A stretch of 52,288 nucleotides of DNA from CAVAWX01 sp963614215 (GTDB taxonomy: Bacteria > Actinomycetota > Coriobacteriia > Coriobacteriales > QAMH01): the NCBI GenBank assembly GCA_963614215.1, contig CAVECB010000009.1:1-52288 (forward strand), read 5' to 3'. Positions 17,707-25,984 of the stretch are shown here, one piece after another (position 1 is the first letter of the stretch; each line of letters begins with the position of its first letter). The notes under the pieces were generated by a model. The model had not been told where the DNA came from and did no database searches. It saw only the letters and a list, made by a program, of their open reading frames with translations. The position numbers and the translations under genes are program-made.

Positions 17707-18992
17707 TAGTCCTCCTCGATGCGTATCAGGCAAGCGACGCGCCGCACCTGCTCCAGCGCCTCGATGCCAGCCAGGGCGTTTTGCACGTGGCGCTCGTTGG
17801 CGGCGTGTGTCATGAAAATGAGCTCGGCAGCGCCATCTGCCGCACCGGCCTGCACCATGCTATAGATGGAAACCTCGTTGTCGCCGAAGACCTTGGCCGT
17901 GGCCGCGAGCACGCCCGGCTCGTCGTTGACCGCAATGCGCAGGTAGTACTTGCCGCACAAGTCGTCGAGCGCGCGCAGGGGCAGCTCGTCGGTGCAGGTG
18001 TCGCCCACGATGGGCGGCAGGCCGAGCGCGACGTGGCGGGCCACCTCGATGATGTCGCCCATGACGGCGCTGGCCGCAGCGCCCGAACCCGCGCCCTCGC
18101 CCATGAACATGACCTCGCCCACCGCGTCTCCATGCACGAAAATGGCGTTGTAGACACCGCCGACTGCTGCGAGCGGATGGGCTTTGGGCAGCATAGCCGG
18201 GTGCACGCGCACGTCCACCTCGCCGTCCGTTTTGTGCGCGATGGCCAAGAGCTTTACCACGTAGCCCATCTCGTCGGCATACGCGAGGTCTGCCGGCTCG
18301 ATGCCGCGTATGCCCTCGGAAAAGACCTCGTCGGCGGTGACGCGTGAGTTAAACGCGATAGAGGCCAAGATGGCGATTTTGGCCGCCGCGTCCAGCCCGT
18401 CCACGTCTGCCGTGGGGTCTGCCTCGGCAAAGCCGCGCGCTTGCGCATCGGCCAGCACCGCGTCGTAGTCCAAGCCCTCTTCGCTCATGCGAGTGAGCAT
18501 GTAGTTGGTCGTGCCATTCACGATGCCAAGCACCGAATCGATCTCGTTGCCCGTGAGGGCGTGCTTGAGCGGGTCGATGATGGGGATGCCGCCGCCGACG
18601 CTGGCCTCGAAGGCCACCTCGACGCCGTGGGCCGCCGCCGCCTCGAATATCTCCTTGCCGCGGCTGGCCATGACGGCCTTGTTCGCCGTGACAACGTGCT
18701 TGCCCGCAGCCAACGCACCCAAGATGACCTCTGCCGCCACGCCCGTGCCGCCGATCAGCTCGACGACGACGTCCACCTCGGGGTTTTCGACGACCGCGTG
18801 CCAGTCCTCCACAAACGCGCCTTCCGGCACGCCGGCGTCGAGCGCGCGTTGCTTCGTGCGGCTCGTCGCGCATGCCAGTTCGATGGCCACGCCCAAATGG
18901 CGCTCGTAGTCGCCTGCGTGCGCCAAGAGCATCTTCACCACTCCCCCGCCGACGGTGCCCACGCCGACGAGGCCGATCTTCACTGTCTTCAT
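17706..18992 (-). CDS. hom: Homoserine dehydrogenase with ACT domain
   Basis: A 428-residue NAD(P)-dependent oxidoreductase that converts aspartate semialdehyde to homoserine for threonine and methionine synthesis. The N-terminal Rossmann motif is GLVGVGTVGGGVV, followed by GKHVVTANKAVMASRG, FEASVGGGIPI and GIVNGTTNYMLTRM. The C-terminal ACT domain (about residues 350-428, DEPGVLAATAKVFGDNEVSI) suggests feedback inhibition by threonine. The start is set at 18992, with AAGGGTGCGGG upstream; the frame is open to 19055 but that part is not conserved-looking. It follows lysA, the other branch of aspartate-family synthesis, after a 152-base gap containing imperfect CTTGCAGC..GGCCGC repeats. Confidence 0.96.
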   Translation of the reverse strand: MKTVKIGLVGVGTVGGGVVKMLLAHAGDYERHLGVAIELACATSRTKQRALDAGVPEGAFVEDWHAVVENPEVDVVVELIGGTGVAAEVILGALAAGKHVVTANKAVMASRGKEIFEAAAAHGVEVAFEASVGGGIPIIDPLKHALTGNEIDSVLGIVNGTTNYMLTRMSEEGLDYDAVLADAQARGFAEADPTADVDGLDAAAKIAILASIAFNSRVTADEVFSEGIRGIEPADLAYADEMGYVVKLLAIAHKTDGEVDVRVHPAMLPKAHPLAAVGGVYNAIFVHGDAVGEVMFMGEGAGSGAAASAVMGDIIEVARHVALGLPPIVGDTCTDELPLRALDDLCGKYYLRIAVNDEPGVLAATAKVFGDNEVSIYSMVQAGAADGAAELIFMTHAANERHVQNALAGIEALEQVRRVACLIRIEED

Positions 18993-19144
18993 GTCCCGCA
19001 CCCTTCTGCCGTCTTGGTCTTCTCGCATCCATGGTGAAAGGGGGCGCCGCAGCATCTCGCGTGTGCCTTGCAGCCCGGCCGCGTCTTGCAGCGCGGCCGC
19101 ATCGCAATCCGCGTTCGCGCCTGCCGCCCCCTCGCACCTTTCCC

Positions 19145-20506
19145 TCAGCCCAGCTCGCGCGCGAGCAGGTCCTTATAGGTCTCGCGGCGCACAATCTCGC
19201 GCACCTGCCCGTCTTTCACCAGCACCACGCCCGGGCGCACCTGCTTGTTGTAGTTGTTGGCCATCTCGTTGCAGTAGGCGCCCGTGCCCAGCACGCAGAT
19301 GTGCTCGCCGGCGCGTGTCTCTTGCAGCGGGGAGTTTTTCACGATGACGTCGCCGCTCTCGCAGTGCTTGCCCACCACGTCGCAGATGCGCTCGCGGCCT
19401 TCCAGCGCGTGCTCGACGACGAAGGCCTCGTATTTCGAGCCGTAGAGCGCCGTGCGTATGTTGTCGGTCATGCCGCCGTCCACGGCCACATAGGTGCAGA
19501 TGCCCGGCACTTCCTTCACCGATCCCACGGTGTAGAGGGTAAAGCCTGCGTTGGCCACGATGGAGCGACCCGGCTCGACGTAGAGGTGCGGCAGCGGGTA
19601 GTCGTGGCGCTCGGCATACTTGCGTATGGCCTCGGCCAGCGCCGTCGCGTACTGTCCGACGGTGGCCGGCTGGTCGTAGACCGTATACGCGATGCCCAGG
19701 CCGCCGCCCATGTCCAGCTCGCGTGCGGTAAACGACAGCTCGTTTCGGATGTCGCCCAAAAACTCGAACATGACGCGCACGGCCTCGCGGTAGCTTTCCA
19801 GCTCGAAAATCTGCGAGCCGATGTGGCAGTGAAAACCAGTCAGCTCGACGTGCTCGAGCGAGAGGGCAAGCTTCGTGGCCTCGGCCGCGGCGCCGTTGCG
19901 GATGTTGAAGCCGAACTTGGAGTCCTCGTTGGCCGTCTGGATGTAGGCGTGGGTGTCTGCCTCGATGCCCGGGCACACGCGCACGATGACCTTTTGGACC
20001 GTGCCTGCCTCGGCTGCCGCGGCGTTAATGCGCTCCAGCTCCTCGTGGGTGTCCACCACAAAACGCGCCACGCCCGCCTGCACGCACTCGGCGATCTCGG
20101 CAGGCGTCTTGTTGTTGCCCTGGGCGAAGATGCGGCTTGCGTCCACGCCCGCTGCCTGCGCAAACGCCAGCTCGCCGCCGCTTGCCGCATCAATCAGGCA
20201 GCCTTCCTCGGCCACTATCTTGTCGGTGGCCACACTGCAAAATGCCTTGGCGGCATACACGATGGAGCTTTGCGGGTAGACGCGCGAGAACTCCTGCACG
20301 AAGCTGCGCAGCTGCCGGCGCAGGTGCTCCTCGTCGTAGACGTAAAGGGCAGTACCAAACTCGCGAGCGATGTCGAGCAGGTCCACGCCGCCCACCGTGA
20401 CCGTGCCGCTTTCGGCGACGTGCATGGTGCAGGGGGCAACTTTCAGCAGGTCGCGGGCTGTCAGGCGATCGGGCTCGACGTGCTCGCGGGTGGGTGCGAT
20501 GGACAT
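19145..20506 (-). CDS. lysA: Diaminopimelate decarboxylase
   Basis: A 453-residue PLP-dependent decarboxylase that makes L-lysine from meso-diaminopimelate. The PLP lysine is Lys87 in VYAAKAFC. The glycine loop ELDMGGGLGIAYT, the phosphate-binding EPGRSIVANAG and the CESGD motif at the C-terminal domain are all present. AAGGAG stands nine bases before the ATG. It lies 12 bases after argS and is very likely co-transcribed with argS and hom, the usual actinobacterial argS-lysA-hom order. Confidence 0.97.
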   Translation of the reverse strand: MSIAPTREHVEPDRLTARDLLKVAPCTMHVAESGTVTVGGVDLLDIAREFGTALYVYDEEHLRRQLRSFVQEFSRVYPQSSIVYAAKAFCSVATDKIVAEEGCLIDAASGGELAFAQAAGVDASRIFAQGNNKTPAEIAECVQAGVARFVVDTHEELERINAAAAEAGTVQKVIVRVCPGIEADTHAYIQTANEDSKFGFNIRNGAAAEATKLALSLEHVELTGFHCHIGSQIFELESYREAVRVMFEFLGDIRNELSFTARELDMGGGLGIAYTVYDQPATVGQYATALAEAIRKYAERHDYPLPHLYVEPGRSIVANAGFTLYTVGSVKEVPGICTYVAVDGGMTDNIRTALYGSKYEAFVVEHALEGRERICDVVGKHCESGDVIVKNSPLQETRAGEHICVLGTGAYCNEMANNYNKQVRPGVVLVKDGQVREIVRRETYKDLLARELG

Positions 20507-20518
20507 GGGTTTTTCTCC

Positions 20519-22285
20519 TTACATATGCGTCGGCGCGGACACGCCGAGAAGTCCGAGGGTCGTGGCCAAGATAATGCGCGTGGCGTCGCAAACGGCCAGG
20601 CGCGCGCGGCGCACGTCGTCTGGCTCGTCGAGGACGTGGCAGCGCGTGTAGAAGGTGGTGAAGGTGGATGCTAGCTCGTAGGCGTAGTGCGTGAGGCGGA
20701 AAGGCGCCAGGTCGCGTGCGCAACCGGCCGCGCATTCCGCAAACTCGCCTATCTTGCGCGCCACGTCAAGCTCTGCCGGCTCGTGCAGCACAGACAGGTC
20801 CGGCGCCGCGCCCACGGCCTGCTTTGCAAGCGCATCCGCATCGGCGTCCACATCGTCTACCTCGGCCGCACGGCGCAGTATTGAGCATATGCGGGCGTGG
20901 GCGTATTGCACGTAGTAAACCGGGTTGGTGGAGTCTTGGCGCTTGGCTTGGGCAATGTCGAAGTCGATAGCTTGGTCGGTCGAGCGTGCGAGCATGGAAA
21001 AACGCGTTGCGTCCGCGCCTACCTCGGCAAGCAACTCCTCGAAGGTGACCATCTCGCCGGTGCGCTTGGACATGCGCACGGGGCTGCCGTCGCGCAGGAG
21101 GTTCACCAGCTGGCCTATGACCACCTCGGGCTGGCCTGGGTGCCCGAAGACCTGCCCGACGCTTTGGATGCGCTTGATGTAGCCGTGGTGGTCGGCGCCC
21201 AGAAGGTCGATGCAGCGATCGAAACCGCGGTCGAGCTTGTCTTTGTGGTAGGCGATGTCGGGCGCGAAGTAGGTGTAGGCGCCGTCGGCCTTCACCAGTA
21301 CGCGATCCTTGTCGTCGCCGAACTCGGTGGTCTTGAAAAAGACCGCCCCCTCGCGGCGTTCGAGATAGCCGCGCTCGTCGAGCTCGGCCACCACGCGCGA
21401 TATGGCGCTCGTGCCGTCTTCGTCCACCTCGTGCAAGCTGCGCTCGGAAAACCACACGTCGAAATGCAGGCCAAAGCTCTCCAACACTTCTTTCACGTGC
21501 GCGAGCACGGCCGTGTAGGCTGTCTCCTTGAAATGCGCCTCGCGCTGCCCGGCATCGGCGTCCACCCATGTCCCGCCCTCTTCGGCATAAATTCGCGCGG
21601 CGATGTCGACCACGTAGGCGCCGCCGTAGGCGTCCTCCGGCAGCTCGGCGCGGTATTCTTTTGCGTGTTCCATGATCTGCGCGACGGCCTGCTCCACAGA
21701 GCCGGTCTCTTGCGCGAGCCGCGCCACCTGCAGATAGCGCGCCACCACCGAGGCGGCGAACTTGTCCATCTGGCTGCCCGCGTCGTTGATGTAGAACTCG
21801 CGCGTCACGTCATATCCCGCAAACTCCAGCACCCGCGCCATGGCATCCCCGAGAGCTGCCCAGCGGCCGTGGCCCAGATGCATGGGCCCTGTGGGGTTGG
21901 CTGAGATGAACTCGAGGTCCACCCGCACGCCCTCGCCCGCATGCCCGCGCCCGAAGTCTGCGCCGCGTGCCCGCACGTCGGCAAAGACCTGCTGCAGCGC
22001 CGCGTCCGACAGGCGCAGGTTCACGAAACCCGGACCTGCCACCTCGACAGAGGCGATGGCCGGATCTGCTTGCATGTGCGCCGCGATTTTCTCGGCTATC
22101 TCGCGCGGCGGCATGTGCGCAGCCTTTGCCAAGCGCAGCGCCGCCGAGCTTGCCCAGTCGCCGTGCGAGGGGTCTTTGGGGCGCTCGATGCCCACATCGT
22201 CGGGCAGCGCGTCCAAGGTCAGCTCGCCAGCGTCCACGGCAGCGGCAATCGCGTCTTTCACCAGTTTTTCGGCCACGTCACGCAC
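20519..22285 (-). CDS. argS: Arginyl-tRNA synthetase
   Basis: About 588 residues, class I synthetase. The HIGH-type signature reads HLGHGR after NPTGPM, the KMSKS equivalent is VRMSKRTGEMVTFEEL, and the anticodon-binding DALR domain closes the chain (LGLLGVSAP). Three candidate starts crowd the 5' end. The GTG at 22291 has only one base between it and the AAAGGA site, so I prefer the GTG two codons later at 22285, which has proper spacing. A TACAAT hexamer at 22338-22343 (minus strand) overlaps the mscS stop and could be its own -10. Confidence 0.95.
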   Translation of the reverse strand: MRDVAEKLVKDAIAAAVDAGELTLDALPDDVGIERPKDPSHGDWASSAALRLAKAAHMPPREIAEKIAAHMQADPAIASVEVAGPGFVNLRLSDAALQQVFADVRARGADFGRGHAGEGVRVDLEFISANPTGPMHLGHGRWAALGDAMARVLEFAGYDVTREFYINDAGSQMDKFAASVVARYLQVARLAQETGSVEQAVAQIMEHAKEYRAELPEDAYGGAYVVDIAARIYAEEGGTWVDADAGQREAHFKETAYTAVLAHVKEVLESFGLHFDVWFSERSLHEVDEDGTSAISRVVAELDERGYLERREGAVFFKTTEFGDDKDRVLVKADGAYTYFAPDIAYHKDKLDRGFDRCIDLLGADHHGYIKRIQSVGQVFGHPGQPEVVIGQLVNLLRDGSPVRMSKRTGEMVTFEELLAEVGADATRFSMLARSTDQAIDFDIAQAKRQDSTNPVYYVQYAHARICSILRRAAEVDDVDADADALAKQAVGAAPDLSVLHEPAELDVARKIGEFAECAAGCARDLAPFRLTHYAYELASTFTTFYTRCHVLDEPDDVRRARLAVCDATRIILATTLGLLGVSAPTHM

Positions 22286-22334
22286 GGGCACGTCCTTTCA
22301 GGCTCGTTCTGCGCTCGGCAGATATGCGGATGTT

Positions 22335-23147
22335 TCATTGTACGGCACCGGACGCGCCTTGCCCGTCTGCACTGTGCAGAAGGCCGCGCTCGTCCAGATA
22401 GGGCATGACGGCCGACATCGCGGCGTCGGCCACTTGGCCTGTGGTGAAGTTGCGCCGCGCGTAGCACACAAGGGTTGCCGTCGTGCCGCCCAGCTGGGTG
22501 CCGCCTATGCTCAAGGCGGGTTTCGGCATCTCCGGCGCGCGCACATCCTTCTCGTCGAGGGCCGCGCATGCCAGCTTGCAGATGTCGTCTGCCGCATCCG
22601 GCAAGTCCGGGCCGGATTCGAGCAAAAGCGGCAGGGGTACGCGCTGGTAGGGCGGCATGCGGGTGAGCGTCGTCGTGTTCAGCACGGAGTTGGGCACGAA
22701 AGAGTCGCAGCCGTTTTCGTCGGTGACGAGCATGTAGCGCCAGGTGATGTCCTTCACCTCGCCCTCCACGGCGCCCACCTGTACCCAGTCGCCTATAGCC
22801 ACGTCGCGCGAGAGCGAGACCTGCAGCCCGCCGATCAGATTCGATACGGTGTTTTGCAGACCCAGCGAGACGGCGATGCCGCCGATGCCGAGGGCTCCCC
22901 ACAAAACGGAGGCGTCGATGGCAAAACATATGCGCAGCAGCAGGCACAGCCCCGCGACCCAGACGCAGGCGCGGATGATGTTGGAGAAGATGGTGCCGCC
23001 TACCGCGCCGTCCGAGGCGCGCGTGATGGCACGTCCCGCCAGGCGCGCGAGCAGCTCGGCTATGGCAATCGTGGCCGCAACGATGATAAGGCCGGCGATG
23101 ACGACGCCTTCGATGCCGTGGTTTTGGAAGACAAGGGTGCTTTCCAT
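22335..23147 (-). CDS. MscS-family mechanosensitive ion channel
   Basis: A 270-residue small-conductance channel. There are three membrane segments, the third with the pore-lining glycine-alanine pattern LGIGGIAVSLGLQNTVSNLIGG, followed by the beta-domain stretch DVAIGDWVQVGAVEGEVKDITWR and a soluble vestibule. It releases solutes on hypo-osmotic shock. ATG 23147 is chosen because GAGGAG lies about ten bases upstream and the chain then begins just before TM1; the open frame continues into nhaA but that part is a shadow. It follows nhaA by 25 bases, an osmotic and ion homeostasis pair. Confidence 0.9.
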   Translation of the reverse strand: MESTLVFQNHGIEGVVIAGLIIVAATIAIAELLARLAGRAITRASDGAVGGTIFSNIIRACVWVAGLCLLLRICFAIDASVLWGALGIGGIAVSLGLQNTVSNLIGGLQVSLSRDVAIGDWVQVGAVEGEVKDITWRYMLVTDENGCDSFVPNSVLNTTTLTRMPPYQRVPLPLLLESGPDLPDAADDICKLACAALDEKDVRAPEMPKPALSIGGTQLGGTTATLVCYARRNFTTGQVADAAMSAVMPYLDERGLLHSADGQGASGAVQ

Positions 23148-23172
23148 GCGCGCGTTTTCGCTCCTCGCTGTC

Positions 23173-24882
23173 CTAGCGCCCGTCTTCTTTTCCGCCGACT
23201 GCCGCCTCGCCCGCGTCTTTGCCGGCTGCCGCATCGCCCGCGCGTTTGCCGGCTGCTGCATCGCTAGCTGCATCGTCTGCTGCGCCGTCTGCCGCAGGCG
23301 TTGGGCCCCAGACGCCTTCCTCGTTGCCTGCCGCTTCGAGGAAGCTCTTTATCAGCGCTTCGTCGGAGACCGCGCCCAGACGATTCGTCAAGACCAGCCC
23401 CTCTTCGAGCTCGTCTGCGTCTGTCTCCTCTTCAGAGATGTCGGCAAGGACCTCCAGCCCCTCAGCTGCCTCTTCTTGCACGCTCGGCTCGGGCGCAAAC
23501 ACCGCGCCGCGGCGCTTGTCGCCGGCGATGACGCTTTTCATGAACAGCACGCCTATCACGCCGGATGCCGTCGAGGCCGACAGGATGGCGGCCTTGGCCA
23601 TGTCCGTGACCGTGGCCACGTCAGGGCCGACGAAGGAGAGGTTGGCCACGTAGATGGCCATGGTAAAGCCGATGCCGCCGAGCATGCCCGCGCCCAGCAC
23701 GTGCTTGAAGTTGCAGCCAGAGGGCATGGGCGTAAGGCCTGTCTTGATGCAGATGAAGCTGGCCAAAAAGATGCCGACGGGCTTGCCCACGAGCAGGCCG
23801 AAGAACACGCCTAAGGTGACACGGTCGGACACGACGGCCACGGGGTCGACGCCTGCCAGGTGCACGCCTGCGTTGAAGAAGGCAAACACCGGCAAGATGA
23901 CGAAATTCGACCAAGGCGCAAGCGTCGAGTCCAAGCGCGTGAGGGGCGCCTCGACGCGGCGCGAGACCCGGCTGATCACGCGGGTGGTGCGCGCGAACTC
24001 GTCTTGACCCAAAATGGGCTCGCCCGGGATGTAGCGATCGCGCGCCTCGAGCACCTTCGCGATGGTCCACTTGCCGAAGATGCGGGGGTTGATGTGCGAT
24101 TTCGTCGGAATGGTGAAGGCGAGCACGACGCCTGCGATGGTGGCCTCGACGCCGGAGAGAAACACGCAGGCCCACAACACGATGCCCAGCAGCATGTAGG
24201 GCGCAAGCGAGTAGACGTGCGCGAGATTGAGCGCCACGAGCACGACCACGACAGCCGCCGCGCAGGCCAGATACATGAGATCGGGGCTTTCACCGTAGAA
24301 CAAGGCGATCACGACGATGGCCATGATGTCGTCGGCGATGGCCAGCGTCTGCAAAAACACCGTGATGCCCCTAGGGATGCCGCGCCCCACCAGCGACAGC
24401 ACGGCCAGCGAAAACGCAATGTCGGTGGCCATGGGGATGCCGAAGCCGTGCGCGTGCTCGGTGCCGAAGTTGAAGCAGGTGTAGATGATGATGGGCATGA
24501 GCACGCCGCCGCACGCCGCGATGATGGGCAGCAGCGCCTTGCGCACGTCGCGCAGCTCGCCCACGAACATCTCGTATTTAATCTCGAGACCGACGCATAA
24601 GAAGAAAAGCGTCATCAGCACGCTGTTCACCCATTCGCCGAGGGTGAGGCCCAAGTAGAACTCCTGCCCGAATCCCGACAACGTGATGCCGAGGTCGAAC
24701 TCCAGCAGGCTTTCGTAGACCTCGTAGGCAGGCGAGTTGGCCAAAATCAAGGCCGCGACGGCGGCAAGCACCATGATGACGGCGCCAATGGTCCCCGAGG
24801 AGAGAAACTTGCGCCAGCCCTCGCGGCGCCTCGCGTGCCGCTCGGCGTTGCCATAGAGGAGGTTGTCCGTGCTGGTGGGCAT
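23173..24882 (-). CDS. nhaA: Na+/H+ antiporter NhaA with long C-terminal tail
   Basis: A 569-residue antiporter, against about 390-430 for typical NhaA. The transport aspartates are in ATDIAFSLAV (the D133 equivalent) and IADDIMAIVV (the D163/D164 pair), and the twelve membrane segments are discernible. From about residue 425 the chain continues as a soluble acidic segment with KRRGAVFAPEPSVQEEAAEGLEV and then a low-complexity Ala/Gly/Asp tail. The ATG is three bases from the ppaC stop, so the two are probably co-transcribed. The tail is unusual and could be regulatory or just disordered. Confidence 0.93.
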   Translation of the reverse strand: MPTSTDNLLYGNAERHARRREGWRKFLSSGTIGAVIMVLAAVAALILANSPAYEVYESLLEFDLGITLSGFGQEFYLGLTLGEWVNSVLMTLFFLCVGLEIKYEMFVGELRDVRKALLPIIAACGGVLMPIIIYTCFNFGTEHAHGFGIPMATDIAFSLAVLSLVGRGIPRGITVFLQTLAIADDIMAIVVIALFYGESPDLMYLACAAAVVVVLVALNLAHVYSLAPYMLLGIVLWACVFLSGVEATIAGVVLAFTIPTKSHINPRIFGKWTIAKVLEARDRYIPGEPILGQDEFARTTRVISRVSRRVEAPLTRLDSTLAPWSNFVILPVFAFFNAGVHLAGVDPVAVVSDRVTLGVFFGLLVGKPVGIFLASFICIKTGLTPMPSGCNFKHVLGAGMLGGIGFTMAIYVANLSFVGPDVATVTDMAKAAILSASTASGVIGVLFMKSVIAGDKRRGAVFAPEPSVQEEAAEGLEVLADISEEETDADELEEGLVLTNRLGAVSDEALIKSFLEAAGNEEGVWGPTPAADGAADDAASDAAAGKRAGDAAAGKDAGEAAVGGKEDGR

Positions 24883-24885
24883 GTG

Positions 24886-25815
24886 CTAGTTCCCCGCCTT
24901 CTCGATCAGCACGGCGGCGACCTGCTTCTTGCGGCTCATCACGCCGGGCATCCACACCGCGCCGGTGCTCATGTCGATGGAAAACGCCTCTTCGATGAAG
25001 GAGACATCGCCCGCGCCCAGAAAATCGCTGCCTTCTTGGAGAATGTCGGTGAGCAGCATGAGAGCCGCGTCGAAACCGCCGTCGGCGCAGACCTTTTCCA
25101 CCTGCGCGGCGATTTTGTCCTCGCGCGCGCGCAGCCCCTCAATGTCGGTCGTCTCGTATTGGGCAACCCACACTTTCTTGCCGCCGAAGTTGAACTCTTT
25201 GGCGTCGCGGGAGCAGATTTCGGCCTCGGAGACGTCCTCGTCGCCGCCGCGGCTCTTGAACAGGCGCATGCCATATTCGGTGTAGTCCACGCCGGCGATG
25301 CCCGCGAGCTTTTCGGCCGTGGCGCGGTCGGTGTCGGTGGTCGTCGGGCTTTTCAAGATGACGGTGTCGGTGAGCACGGCAGACAGCAGCGCGGCCGCGC
25401 AGGCGGCGTCTATCTCGACGTCGCAAATCTCGTACAGGCGCGCGGCGATGGTGGCCGTCGAGCCCCAGGGCAAATTGATGAAGAAAATGGGCGAGGCCGT
25501 CGAGATGTCGGCGATGCGGTGGTGGTCCACGATGCCCACCAACTCGGCGTCGTCAATTCCGTCGATGGTCTGGCCTTTTTCGTTGTGGTCCACCAGCAAA
25601 ACCTTCTCGCCTGCGGCCAGCTCGGTCTTCAGCACGGGTGCTTCAATGCCGTATTCGTCGAAGACGAGCGCCGACTCGGCAGGCAGCTCGCCTTGGCGGC
25701 AGGCCACGTAATCGTCGGCAGGGTCGGTCGCGTTTTTCAGGCGGGCGACAGCGTAGGCCGCCATGATGGAATCGTTGTCGGGGTTCTTGTGGCCGACCAC
25801 GTAAATCTGTGCCAT
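24886..25815 (-). CDS. ppaC: Manganese-dependent inorganic pyrophosphatase (DHH family II)
   Basis: A 309-residue family II pyrophosphatase, the family's usual length. Metal ligands are visible in VVGHKNPDND (His9, Asp13, Asp15), LLVDHN and IVDHHRIAD, and the C-terminal DHHA2 domain ends with SRKKQVAAVLIEKAGN. It hydrolyses pyrophosphate from biosynthetic reactions in the cytosol. The ATG at 25815 has GAAAGGA upstream. No CBS regulatory domains are inserted. Confidence 0.95.
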   Translation of the reverse strand: MAQIYVVGHKNPDNDSIMAAYAVARLKNATDPADDYVACRQGELPAESALVFDEYGIEAPVLKTELAAGEKVLLVDHNEKGQTIDGIDDAELVGIVDHHRIADISTASPIFFINLPWGSTATIAARLYEICDVEIDAACAAALLSAVLTDTVILKSPTTTDTDRATAEKLAGIAGVDYTEYGMRLFKSRGGDEDVSEAEICSRDAKEFNFGGKKVWVAQYETTDIEGLRAREDKIAAQVEKVCADGGFDAALMLLTDILQEGSDFLGAGDVSFIEEAFSIDMSTGAVWMPGVMSRKKQVAAVLIEKAGN

Positions 25816-25901
25816 GTCGAAAGTTCCTTTCACCGTGAAAAAGGGCTGCGGCGCGAGAGTCTGCGCCTTATCTGCCCCTGTGTCCAAGTAAAACGCCGCC
25901 T

Positions 25902-25907
25902 AGTATA
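25902..25907 (-). promoter_or_regulatory. Candidate -10 element upstream of ppaC
   Basis: TATACT on the minus strand lies in the 169-base gap between pcrA and ppaC, about 87 bases before the ppaC start. No good -35 match stands at the standard distance, so this is a weak call. Confidence 0.3.
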
Positions 25908-25984
25908 GCGCGTGGCCGCCGCTTCGATGCGCCGTCGAAAGGGGTGCAGTCCGTGACAGGTACAGAGCTTAACAAAGGCAAAAC

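Noticed and set aside
18993..19144. Regulatory RNA between lysA and hom
   Set aside because: Only imperfect GC-rich repeats are seen; they do not form a convincing lysine or threonine leader.
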